A DNA stretch of 64,000 nt from SYFY01 sp041752315 (GTDB taxonomy: Bacteria; Pseudomonadota; Gammaproteobacteria; Pseudomonadales; Azotimanducaceae). The notes below the pieces were generated by a model. It did not search any database. It saw only the letters and a program-made list of their open reading frames with translations, and was not told the DNA's origin. The DNA lies in NCBI GenBank assembly GCA_041752315.1, contig JBGSHJ010000057.1, positions 62,001-126,000 on the forward strand, read 5' to 3'. Below are positions 24,359 to 32,471 of this stretch, piece after piece (within the stretch, counting starts at the first letter, position 1; the number at the start of each line of letters is the position of its first letter). The position numbers and the translations under genes were made by a program.

Positions 24359-25171
24359 TCAATCGTTAGACGGGTCGAGGTCCTCCCGGTTCCATCCTTG
24401 CAGGCGACCCACGACATATTTGATCGGCCCTGACAACGCATAGGCCAGAAACAGCAGCAGCAGGACCAGTGGCGGTTCCACCAGGATGACCGCAATGCCC
24501 AGCACCACGGCGACCAGGGCCAGAAAGGGTACCCGCTCGCGAATGTTCAGCAGTTTGGGAGAGTAGTAAGAAAAACTGGTGACCATCAGCACGCCGGTGA
24601 GAATCGTCAGCGCGGCACCAAATCCGACGGCGATTGGGGTGGGTGCACCAAGATCCCACGCATCCCAGAGCCATACGCTGCTGGCGATCACCGCGGCCGC
24701 CGATGGACTTGCCAGGCCCTGGAAAAAGGAATTGTCATGGACAGTGTTGAACCTTGCGAGCCGCAGGGCCGCACACGCCATATAGACAAAGCTGGCGACC
24801 CAACCAATCTGCCCGAGAGTCGACAGTCCCCAGAAAAAAGCCACGAATGCCGGAGCGACGCCAAAAGCCACCATGTCGGAGAGGCTGTCGTACTGGGCAC
24901 CAAATTCGCTTTCGGCCTTGGTCCAGCGTGCCACCCGGCCATCGAGGGTATCGGCGAACATCGCCGCGAAGATCGCCAGTGCCGCACCGATAAAGTTGTT
25001 GTTTACGGCTGCGACGATCGCAAAAAAGCCGGCAAACAACGCCATGGTGGTGATGAGGTTGGGCGCGAGGTATATCCCGCGCCGACGTATCAATGATGCC
25101 GCTTTGACCGGATCGGCTTCGACATGGAGTTGATGTACCTGTGGATGTACTTTGGGCCGCTCTTCGCGCAT
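24359..25171 (-). CDS. pssA: CDP-diacylglycerol-serine O-phosphatidyltransferase
   Basis: 270 residues. It makes phosphatidylserine, the precursor of phosphatidylethanolamine, in the inner membrane. The CDP-alcohol phosphotransferase signature is complete: DGRVAR, then G, then D and D in EFGAQYDSLSD. Several helices follow, to LLLLFLAYALSGPIKYV. It is the membrane (type II, Bacillus/Pseudomonas) form rather than the soluble E. coli form. It lies 102 bp after ilvC, with a hairpin between. Confidence 0.94.
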   Translation of the reverse strand: MREERPKVHPQVHQLHVEADPVKAASLIRRRGIYLAPNLITTMALFAGFFAIVAAVNNNFIGAALAIFAAMFADTLDGRVARWTKAESEFGAQYDSLSDMVAFGVAPAFVAFFWGLSTLGQIGWVASFVYMACAALRLARFNTVHDNSFFQGLASPSAAAVIASSVWLWDAWDLGAPTPIAVGFGAALTILTGVLMVTSFSYYSPKLLNIRERVPFLALVAVVLGIAVILVEPPLVLLLLFLAYALSGPIKYVVGRLQGWNREDLDPSND

Positions 25172-25195
25172 GGCTCGTCCCGAATAGTGACGTCA

Positions 25196-25216
25196 GCAGG
25201 GAGTATATCTCCCTGC
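25196..25216. repeat. Inverted repeat between ilvC and pssA
   Basis: GCAGGGAG, loop TATAT, CTCCCTGC: an 8-bp perfect stem 25 bp upstream of the pssA start. No T-run follows on the minus strand. It could be an attenuator, a processing site or an operator. The flanking TGACGTCA is also palindromic. Confidence 0.4.
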
Positions 25217-25273
25217 CCCGAAAAACCCCTATCGTCGGGCGGTGCTGACCATTCCCGATCGCGGACCGAGGCT

Positions 25274-26293
25274 TCAGTTGACATCGCGATTGACCAGACG
25301 ATTGGCCGCAATCCACGGCATCATGCCGCGGAGTTTGCCGCCGACCTGCTCGATCTGATGCTCACCGACAATGCGCCGCATCGCCTTGAGCGTGGGTGCA
25401 CCTGCCTGGTTCTCGGTGACAAACTCGCGCGCAAACTGTCCGGTCTGGATCTCCTGCAGGATCTTTTTCATCTCCTTTCGGGTTTCATCAGTGACGAGTC
25501 GGCTGCCTCGGGAAAGGCCACCGTATTCAGCCGTATTGGAAACGGAATACCACATGTTGGCGACGCCGCCTTCATAAAACAGGTCAACGATGAGCTTCAG
25601 TTCGTGCAGGCACTCGAAATAGGCCATTTCGGGGGCATAACCCGCTTCGACGAGGGTTTCGAAGCCAGCCATCACCAGGGCTGCAGCACCACCACACAAC
25701 ACGGTCTGTTCACCAAACAGGTCCGTCTCGGTCTCCTCACGGAAATTGGTCTCGATCACTCCGGCTCGACCACCCCCGATGGCTGAGGCGTAGGACAGCG
25801 CGTTCTGTTTGGCCATGCCGCTTGCATCCTGTGCAACGGCGATGAGACAGGGCACACCACCACCCGTCTTGTAGGTCGAGCGGACCGTGTGACCTGGACC
25901 CTTTGGTGCAATCATGACGACGTCCAGATCTGGGCGGGCTTCGATGAGACCAAAGTGGATGTTGAAGCCATGAGCAAAAGCGAGCGTCGCACCTTTTTTG
26001 ATGTTGGGTGCGATCTCGCTCTTGTACAGCGCAGCCTGCGCTTCGTCCGGCGTCAGGATCATCACAAAGTCGGCATCTCTTACGGCCTCCGCCACGGGCT
26101 CGACAGTAAATCCTGCGTTGATTGCCTTGCGCGCGCTCTCTGATCCGCTGCGCAGGCCGGACACGACCTTCGCCACACCGGAGTCACGCAGGTTGTTGGC
26201 ATGTGCATGACCCTGCGAGCCGTAGCCCACGACCACCACCTTCATGCGCTGGATCAGGGACAGGTCTGCATCTTTGTCGTAATAAACTTGCAT
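25274..26293 (-). CDS. ilvC: Ketol-acid reductoisomerase
   Basis: 339 residues from ATG 26293, with GGAG 5 bases upstream. The GTG at 26299 is within that leader. It converts acetolactate to dihydroxyisovalerate with NADPH. This is a class I (short) enzyme: VVVGYGSQGHAHANNL for cofactor binding, and C-terminal metal ligands in ELKLIVDLFYEGG and SNTAEYGG. Second last step of the local valine/isoleucine block; transcribed after ilvI-ilvN. Confidence 0.97.
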   Translation of the reverse strand: MQVYYDKDADLSLIQRMKVVVVGYGSQGHAHANNLRDSGVAKVVSGLRSGSESARKAINAGFTVEPVAEAVRDADFVMILTPDEAQAALYKSEIAPNIKKGATLAFAHGFNIHFGLIEARPDLDVVMIAPKGPGHTVRSTYKTGGGVPCLIAVAQDASGMAKQNALSYASAIGGGRAGVIETNFREETETDLFGEQTVLCGGAAALVMAGFETLVEAGYAPEMAYFECLHELKLIVDLFYEGGVANMWYSVSNTAEYGGLSRGSRLVTDETRKEMKKILQEIQTGQFAREFVTENQAGAPTLKAMRRIVGEHQIEQVGGKLRGMMPWIAANRLVNRDVN

Positions 26294-26350
26294 GTTCACT
26301 CCACTGGAAAATTGTTATGTAAAAAAGGAGCCGCTGGCCGCTGGACAGCA

Positions 26351-26848
26351 TCAGCCACCAAGCACACGTGCGCCACGGCCAATGCCGGAAACGCCTGAAC
26401 GCACGACCTCGAGAATCTTGGCGTTGCCTACCGCGCGCATGAACGCCATCAGCTTGACGCTGGGCCCTACCACCTGCACGGTATAGGTATCCGGGGTGAC
26501 ATCAACAATCTGGCCCCGGAAAATGTCTGCCGTGCGCTTGATTTCGTCCCTCTCCGGCCCCGTCGCCTTGACCTTGATCAGCATGATCTCGCGTTCGATG
26601 TGCTCGGTTTCCGCGAGATCCTGGACCTTGACCACCTCGACGATCTTGTAGAGCTGCTTGATGATCTGCTCGATGTGCGCTTCATCACCGCCCGTGGTCA
26701 TGGTCAATCTGGACAATGTCTCGTCTTCGGTAGGTGCAACCGTCAGGGTTTCAATGTTGTAGCCGCGCTGCGAGAAAAGACCCACCACCCGGGACAACAC
26801 CCCGGATTCGTTTTCCAGCAACACGGAGATGATGGCACGACGATGCAT
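26351..26848 (-). CDS. ilvN: Acetolactate synthase small (regulatory) subunit
   Basis: 165 residues, the IlvH/IlvN type. The N-terminal ACT domain (RRAIISVLLENESGVLSRVVGLF) binds valine for feedback control, and the C-terminal half is the ALS small-subunit domain. It begins 3 bp after the large subunit stop. The AAGGAG ribosome-binding site lies inside the large-subunit gene's end, so the two are coupled. Confidence 0.96.
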   Translation of the reverse strand: MHRRAIISVLLENESGVLSRVVGLFSQRGYNIETLTVAPTEDETLSRLTMTTGGDEAHIEQIIKQLYKIVEVVKVQDLAETEHIEREIMLIKVKATGPERDEIKRTADIFRGQIVDVTPDTYTVQVVGPSVKLMAFMRAVGNAKILEVVRSGVSGIGRGARVLGG

Positions 26849-26851
26849 GGT

Positions 26852-28615
26852 CTACTCCTTGGGCTCGGCTTTGCCTTCACCGGCGCGGGCGAGAATCATG
26901 TCCTTCATCGAACCGCCCTTGATGGCCATCGGATACACGTGCTCCTCCGGATCGACCCAGACGTCCAGCAGAACCAGTTTGTTGCGCATTTCCGGGCTGA
27001 ACATCTTTTCCACCGCGGCTTCCAGGTCTTCCACGCGATCGACCCGCATGCCGACATGGCCAAATGCCTCGGCAATGGTCTTGAAATCAGGCAGGGAATC
27101 GCTGTACGTGCTGCTTGCGTGCCGGCCGCCGTACTGCATGTCCTGCCACTGTTTGACCATGCCGAGGGCCTGGTTGTTGAGTGCCATGATCTTGATCGGC
27201 AGACCATATTGAAGGCAGGTCGAGAGTTCCTGCATGTTCATCATGAAGCTGCCTTCACCGGTGACACAGGCAACGGTCGCCCTGGGGTGCGCCATCTGCA
27301 CACCCATGGCCGCAGGCAACCCAAAACCCATCGTCCCCAGGCCACCGGAGTTGATCCACTTGCGTGGTTCCGCAAACCGATAATATTGCGCCGCAAACAT
27401 CTGGTGCTGCCCAACATCGCTGGTGATGAACGCATCGCCACCGGTGACCTTGTAGAGCATCTGCACCGCGTACTGAGGCAGGATGCGCTTGCCCGGTTCA
27501 GGCCTGAGATGATGGTTGAGGCCATTGCGGTCACGCCACTCGTTGATCTGGTGCCACCACAGTTCACGCGCCTTCAGGTTGACCGGTCGAGCGGGCAGTT
27601 CGGCTTCGACAATCTGGAGCACGTCTTCGAGGACACTCTTTGCATCACCGACAATCGGAATATCCGCGGTGATGATCTTCGAGATGGAAGACGGATCGAT
27701 ATCGATGTGCACGATCGTCGCGTCCGGACAGAACTTGGCTGGGCTGTTGGTCACCCGATCATCGAACCTCGCGCCCACTGCAAACACGAGATCCGCCTCA
27801 TGCATGGCAAGATTGGCTTCATAGGTACCATGCATGCCGAGCATGCCCAGGCTCAGTGGATCATCACCGGGATAGGCACCCAGCCCCATCAGCGTAGTCG
27901 TCACCGGTACATTGAGTTTACGGACCAGGGTGGTCAGCTCGCCCGCCGCGTTGCCCTGCACCACGCCGCCACCGGCGTAGATGACTGGACGACGTGCTTC
28001 AAGCAGCGCCTGCACAGCCTTGCGAATCTGCCTTGCGTTGCCGCGCGTGGCAGGATTGTACGACCGCAGCGAGACCTTTTCCGGATAGACGTACGGTGCA
28101 AGTACCGCCGGATCGGTGGTGTCCTTCGGGATGTCGATCACCACCGGTCCCGGGCGTCCGGTGGTTGCAATGTGAAAGGCTTTTTTCACGATCAGCGGGA
28201 TGTCTTCAGCCCGTTTGACCATGAAGCTGTGTTTGGCAACCGGCCGGGAGATACCGATCATATCGGTCTCCTGGAATGCATCCGTTCCGATCAGTTCCTG
28301 CGCAACCTGGGCGGAAATGACCACCATGGGGATGGAATCCATGTAGGCCGTGGCGATTCCGGTGATCGCATTGGTCGCACCCGGTCCGGACGTCACCAGC
28401 ACGACGCCGGGTTTGCCGGAAGCCCGGGCGTAACCGTCCGCCATGTGTGTCGCCGCCTGCTCGTGCCGCACCAGGATATGTTCAAGTTTCTGCTGGCGGA
28501 AAATGGCGTCATAGATATGCAGCGCCGCACCACCCGGATAACCAAACACATGCTCCACGCCCTCGTCCTGCAGGGCACGAATGAGCATATCGCCGCCGGA
28601 CAGGCGTTCGGTCAT
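26852..28615 (-). CDS. ilvI: Acetolactate synthase large (catalytic) subunit
   Basis: 587 residues. The start at 28615 is chosen because GAGGAG at 28622-28627 is 6 bases upstream, while the ATGs at 28621 and 28648 are badly spaced. This TPP and FAD enzyme condenses two pyruvates. The catalytic glutamate is in RHEQAATHMADG. The TPP motif reads GEGSFMMN rather than GDG, a change I recall in Pseudomonas IlvI as well. FAD-domain residues (VFAVGARFDDRVT) are present. First gene of the ilvI-ilvN-ilvC run. Confidence 0.96.
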   Translation of the reverse strand: MTERLSGGDMLIRALQDEGVEHVFGYPGGAALHIYDAIFRQQKLEHILVRHEQAATHMADGYARASGKPGVVLVTSGPGATNAITGIATAYMDSIPMVVISAQVAQELIGTDAFQETDMIGISRPVAKHSFMVKRAEDIPLIVKKAFHIATTGRPGPVVIDIPKDTTDPAVLAPYVYPEKVSLRSYNPATRGNARQIRKAVQALLEARRPVIYAGGGVVQGNAAGELTTLVRKLNVPVTTTLMGLGAYPGDDPLSLGMLGMHGTYEANLAMHEADLVFAVGARFDDRVTNSPAKFCPDATIVHIDIDPSSISKIITADIPIVGDAKSVLEDVLQIVEAELPARPVNLKARELWWHQINEWRDRNGLNHHLRPEPGKRILPQYAVQMLYKVTGGDAFITSDVGQHQMFAAQYYRFAEPRKWINSGGLGTMGFGLPAAMGVQMAHPRATVACVTGEGSFMMNMQELSTCLQYGLPIKIMALNNQALGMVKQWQDMQYGGRHASSTYSDSLPDFKTIAEAFGHVGMRVDRVEDLEAAVEKMFSPEMRNKLVLLDVWVDPEEHVYPMAIKGGSMKDMILARAGEGKAEPKE

Positions 28616-28844
28616 CGTCATCTCCTCTGGGCTTGATCGCGCAAACAACTATTTGATTTGTTTGGCAAAGTCGAAAGGCGTGGAAAAAAGAGCGGCGTAT
28701 TCTTTAGATTCAGCCCGGCCCTGTCAACGCGGGCTGTTTGTGCGCGGGATCACACTTCCCCGAGTGTGGGAGGTTTGCAGGCTTCCCAGCCCGATCAACC
28801 GCTGTGTTATCCTGACGACAGTTTGTTGCAGGCGGCAGGTCAGG

Positions 28845-29336
28845 ATGCGTACAACGTTGGCAATCTTGTTGTTGGGCGCGTCGGTCGTGGTTTTGGTCAT
28901 GGTTCCCTTCATGACAACACAGGCCGAGGTCATGTACCGCTGGGTCGACAAGGGTGGTGTCCTGAACTACTCACAGGTGGAACCACAAGGCGTGAAATCC
29001 GAAAAGATCGTCACCCGTGGGTCACTCTCTTCCCGTGTCCAGGAAACAGCCACACCTTCAACCGAACTCACCGAAGTTGCTGCAAAACCCAAACTGACTG
29101 AGGAGCAGCAGCGCAAACTCGACGAACTGAAAGCACTGCATGCAATGCAGGAGCAGCAGATTGCACAGATCAGGCAGACGAACTGCGAAAAGTCGAGAGG
29201 GGTGCTTGAACGGCTCAAACAATCCGAGCGTGTCCGTGTTCGCGAAGACTCGGGTAACGAAAGGATCATCGGTGAAGACGAGCGGCAACGCCGGATTGCC
29301 GAAGCGCAGGAAGGAATCGCCACTAATTGCACCTGA
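28845..29336 (+). CDS. DUF4124 domain-containing exported protein
   Basis: 163 residues from ATG 28845 (CAGG just upstream). The open frame extends to 28581, but that part overlaps the divergent ilvI promoter. A signal sequence or anchor spans about 5-27. Then comes the DUF4124 pattern YRWVDKGGVLNYSQ, where such proteins have YKWVDENGVVHYSD. The C-terminal 80 residues are charged coiled-coil with two cysteines (NCEKSRGVL and the penultimate Cys). The function of the family is unknown. Divergent from the ilv operon, with 229 bp between starts. Confidence 0.8.
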   Translation: MRTTLAILLLGASVVVLVMVPFMTTQAEVMYRWVDKGGVLNYSQVEPQGVKSEKIVTRGSLSSRVQETATPSTELTEVAAKPKLTEEQQRKLDELKALHAMQEQQIAQIRQTNCEKSRGVLERLKQSERVRVREDSGNERIIGEDERQRRIAEAQEGIATNCT

Positions 29337-29405
29337 TCACTGCAGTCCGCCTGTAGGCCAATTGATTAAAAGGTCAAGTGACCAAAGAGTGATCGATCGA
29401 AAAAG

Positions 29406-30179
29406 TCACCGACGAACGATGAAGCTCGCCATCCGCCCGGTGCTGGCCTCCCGGCGATAGGAAAACAACTGGGGATCAGCCAGCGTTCCACGTCCGGAAT
29501 CGGTGATCGAGACCGCCGGCACACCGGCCGCTTCAATCTGCGCCCGCGCGATTCCGACCAGGTCGCACCACCATTTCCCGCTCGCCTGACCTGCCTGACC
29601 TGCCTGGCCTGCCTGGAAAGTGGCGGCCATCACCTCGTCCGACACCGTGCCGACAAAAGCCTGACGCACCTCTGACCCTACCTCGTAGGAGTTTCCGCGG
29701 CTGATGCAGGGTCCCATCCAAACCAGCAACTGGTCCTTCGGACAGGGCATCGCCGCCAGCAACGCAGGAATGACCCCGCCTGCCAATCCGCGCCAGCCGG
29801 CGTGCGCGGCACCGATGCAGAGACCACCTCTCTGAGCAACCAGGACGGGCAGGCAGTCGGCAGTCTGGATCACCAGCCCAAGTTCGGGCTCGGTGGTCCA
29901 CATCGCATCGGCCACCCTCTGGTCCGCCGTGGTGGCCCGGGTGGCCCTGAGTACGTCGATGCCATGCACCTGATGCAGATACTGGACATGTCGGGCGCCG
30001 ATCAGGACCTGCAGGCGCTGCCGATTGGCACTGACGGCAACCGGATCATCCTCTCCCAGCCGAACATTGAACGTATCAAAAGGGGGGCTGCTGCAACCCC
30101 CTTCACGTGTTGTCGAGCCCGCCAGCACACCTTCTTCCGTCCAGTTCGGACAGATCCATGATTCAGGAAGCCCGTTCAT
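29406..30179 (-). CDS. pgeF: Peptidoglycan editing factor / multicopper-fold polyphenol oxidase family (YfiH)
   Basis: 257 residues. PgeF homologues remove wrongly incorporated L-Ser from peptidoglycan precursors. The metal triad is visible: YLHQVHG, QTADCLPVLV and GAAHAGWRGLAGG. The C-terminal FSYRREASTGRMASFI is typical. An insert AGQAGQAGQA at about 190-199 is encoded by 9-bp tandem repeats. The start overlaps the 3' end of rluD by 17 bp. The rluD-yfiH pairing is widespread. Confidence 0.93.
   Translation of the reverse strand: MNGLPESWICPNWTEEGVLAGSTTREGGCSSPPFDTFNVRLGEDDPVAVSANRQRLQVLIGARHVQYLHQVHGIDVLRATRATTADQRVADAMWTTEPELGLVIQTADCLPVLVAQRGGLCIGAAHAGWRGLAGGVIPALLAAMPCPKDQLLVWMGPCISRGNSYEVGSEVRQAFVGTVSDEVMAATFQAGQAGQAGQASGKWWCDLVGIARAQIEAAGVPAVSITDSGRGTLADPQLFSYRREASTGRMASFIVRR
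29584..29619 (-). repeat. 9-bp tandem repeat inside pgeF
   Basis: Four units starting GCCTGACCT, GCCTGACCT, GCCTGGCCT and GCCTGGAAA on the plus strand. The first three are near-identical and encode (AGQ) repeats. Length changes would stay in frame. Confidence 0.85.
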
Positions 30180-31128
30180 GCAACTCCCTGTCAGTACGCA
30201 GAATGGTGCGCAGTTTCAGCAGGTCTGCGGGCCATGGCGCGGTGAAACTCATCGGTTCGTCGGTCGCCGGATGCTCGAAGCTGAGTGTCTCCGCATGCAG
30301 GGCCTGGCGACGAAAACCGCGGATTGCCGCGATCAGTTCCAGCGACGGCTGTTGTGGCAAACGACCCCGTGCGCCATACGTCGAATCGCCGATCAACGGG
30401 TACCCGGCGTGAGCCAGGTGCACCCTGATCTGATGTGTACGACCCGTGTGCAGTTCAGCCTGGATACTGGTGTGCGCCCGGTACCGTTCATTGACCCGCA
30501 CACTGGTGTGAGCGGTCTTGCCATCGTCCCGGACGGCCTGACGCAGTCGATGGTGCGGGTCGCGACCGATAGGCTCACGGTACTCGGCTCCGGAGACCAG
30601 GTATCCCTCGACAAATGCCACATAACTGCGCCGCACCCTCCTTTCAGCCAACGCCTCGATCAGACGGCCATGGGCGCGCGTACTGGCGGCTACCATCATG
30701 ATCCCGCTCGTCTCCTTGTCCAGGCGATGAACAACCCCGGCTCGCGGCAGTTGTCCGAGGTCGGGACGATGGGCCAGCAGCGCATTCATCAGGGTTCGAT
30801 CGGGGTTTCCCGCACCGGGGTGTACGACCAAGCCTGCAGGTTTCGCCAGCACGATGACATCTTCGTCTTCATGGAGGATATCCAGCGGGATGGGTTGTGG
30901 TGTGTCGTAGACCACCGTGACTGGCGGCAGATCAAGACTGAGTGTTTCGCCCCCTTTCAGACGGAGCTTGGGTTTCACGGTTGCCCCGTCGACAGTCAAA
31001 CGACCGTCTTCGATCGCTCGGGCCAGCACCACCCGGGAATGGTCTTCGAACAGAACACTGGCGATACGATCGGCTCGTTCACCGGCCAGATGCATGGGCA
31101 CCTGCTGAAACAGGATGGGCGAATTCAC
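30163..31128 (-). CDS. rluD: 23S rRNA pseudouridine(1911/1915/1917) synthase RluD
   Basis: 321 residues from GTG 31128. ATG 31095 would cut into the conserved N-terminus. An S4 RNA-binding domain lies at about 15-80 (DRIASVLFEDHSRVVL). The catalytic aspartate is in RLDKETSGIMMV, with HTGRTHQIRVHLAH further on. It modifies helix 69 of the large subunit. The N-terminal leader VNSPILFQQVP is short, as in relatives. Divergent from bamD across 317 bp. Confidence 0.94.
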   Translation of the reverse strand: MNSPILFQQVPMHLAGERADRIASVLFEDHSRVVLARAIEDGRLTVDGATVKPKLRLKGGETLSLDLPPVTVVYDTPQPIPLDILHEDEDVIVLAKPAGLVVHPGAGNPDRTLMNALLAHRPDLGQLPRAGVVHRLDKETSGIMMVAASTRAHGRLIEALAERRVRRSYVAFVEGYLVSGAEYREPIGRDPHHRLRQAVRDDGKTAHTSVRVNERYRAHTSIQAELHTGRTHQIRVHLAHAGYPLIGDSTYGARGRLPQQPSLELIAAIRGFRRQALHAETLSFEHPATDEPMSFTAPWPADLLKLRTILRTDRELHERAS

Positions 31129-31445
31129 AATGTTGGTCCAGAGTCGATGTCTTGCACGTTGATGGTTCTACCCGACAGGCATCGGCGGGAGAAATGTTTT
31201 TCCTGACCAGCAGCCTGACGGATTTGATCGATCGTAACGAGCCGGATGGGAGTGCAGAGGCAGATTTCGCGATTTTGAGGCGCACCGGGGAACTATGCAA
31301 CGAGATATCCGAACCACGGGATGTGGTGGAGCATCGGACCAGCCCGCCGAAGCGCTGCACCAACCCGGTCGATCAACCTCAAGTCCAGCATGCTCCTTGA
31401 ATGGCGGTTTTGTTAGTATTAGCCAACCTGGAGTCCCGGATTGAC
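31129..31445. other. rluD-bamD divergent intergenic region
   Basis: 317 bp. No gene of its own is supported. It must hold the promoters of rluD and bamD, but I could not place convincing -35/-10 pairs. The last 50 bases before bamD are AT-richer (TTGAAT, then TAGTATTAG), with GGAG at 31430. Confidence 0.5.
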
Positions 31446-32471
31446 ATGTCGCACCGCTTCGCTTTTCCGAACACGTTGAAAGTTTCATTGATCGTGGCCT
31501 TGCTGCTTGGCGCGCTGCAGGGATGCGCGCTCTGGCCATTTGGAGACAAGGACGATGACGGGGAAGAAGACCTCGAGACGACTGAACAGGCGCTGTATCG
31601 GAACGCGCAGCGGTATCTACGGAGCGCCAACTATGATATCGCCATCAAGAATCTCGAGGGTCTGGAAGCCCGGTTCCCCTTTGGTCGATACGCAGAACAG
31701 GCCCAACTGGAACTGATCTATGCACGTCACATGTCCCTGGACCATGAGGCAGCCCGCACGGCAGCCGATCGGTTCATCCGGCTGCATCCCACTCATTCGA
31801 ACATCGACTATGCCTACTACCTGAAAGGCATGTCGTCGTATAACAAGAACGCAAGCCTGCTCGACCGACTCGTTGCCACCGACCCCTCCAAGCGGGACAT
31901 GACGGCCGCTCGTGAGGCCTATGCCGATTTTGCGCAACTGCTGGCCAGATACCCGCAATCCCAGTACACGCCTGACGCGCGGCAGCGTATGGTCTATCTG
32001 CGCAACCTGCTGGGCGCCGCAGAGATCAATGTCGCCGATTATTACATGCGCCGCGGAGCCTATATGGCGGCCAACAACCGGGCTCAGTATGTGCTCGATC
32101 ACTATTCGCAGAGTCTGGCTGTTCCGGACGCACTGGTCATTCTCGTCGAGTGCAACTGGCGTCTGGGGCTGGAAGCAGCAGCCAACGACACACTGCGCGT
32201 TCTCGCAGAAAATTATCCATCCCACAGTGCATTCGACTCGGAAGGCAATCTCGTACTTGCCGATCGGGTCCTCAGCCGCGATCGTTCATGGACGAACATC
32301 GTGACTTTCGGCCTGCTCGACCGGCCGGAAGTGCCCCCACCGATCATGTTGCAGCATCCGGAAGGTTACACACCCAGGAACGTGACTGATCCGTCAACTG
32401 AAGAAGAGACCGGCACGGACGACAAGGCCCCCAAAAAGGGCTGGTTCAGCTGGTTGCCGTTCATCGGCTGA
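31446..32471 (+). CDS. bamD: Outer-membrane assembly lipoprotein BamD
   Basis: 341 residues from ATG 31446. The frame is open from 31401, but a signal peptide starting at 31446 is better placed. It is the essential lipoprotein of the BAM complex. The lipobox is LLLGALQGC. Five TPR-like repeats follow (ETTEQALYRNAQRYL, SLDHEAARTAADRFIRLHP, FAQLLARYPQSQY, YMAANNRAQYVLDHY). The C-terminal tail of about 60 residues is acidic and longer than in E. coli (245 aa). Its stop overlaps the pilS start by one base (TGATG). Confidence 0.94.
   Translation: MSHRFAFPNTLKVSLIVALLLGALQGCALWPFGDKDDDGEEDLETTEQALYRNAQRYLRSANYDIAIKNLEGLEARFPFGRYAEQAQLELIYARHMSLDHEAARTAADRFIRLHPTHSNIDYAYYLKGMSSYNKNASLLDRLVATDPSKRDMTAAREAYADFAQLLARYPQSQYTPDARQRMVYLRNLLGAAEINVADYYMRRGAYMAANNRAQYVLDHYSQSLAVPDALVILVECNWRLGLEAAANDTLRVLAENYPSHSAFDSEGNLVLADRVLSRDRSWTNIVTFGLLDRPEVPPPIMLQHPEGYTPRNVTDPSTEEETGTDDKAPKKGWFSWLPFIG

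Noticed and set aside
26311..26345. Terminator between ilvN and ilvC (GC-rich run then TTTTTT on the minus strand)
   Set aside because: The GC-rich part is a direct repeat (CCAGCGG twice) and does not fold into a proper stem.
26852..28615. GEG instead of GDG in the TPP motif of the acetolactate synthase as a sign of inactivity
   Set aside because: The same change is, as I recall, normal in Pseudomonas IlvI, and all other residues are intact.
26600..28636. 678-codon open frame on the plus strand opposite ilvN-ilvI
   Set aside because: It is antisense to two certain genes. Its composition (His/Arg/Gly-rich, few family features) is the usual shadow of a high-GC gene.
30025..31206. 393-codon frame opposite rluD and pgeF
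   Set aside because: Antisense shadow; no motif or ribosome-binding site, and both opposite genes are certain.
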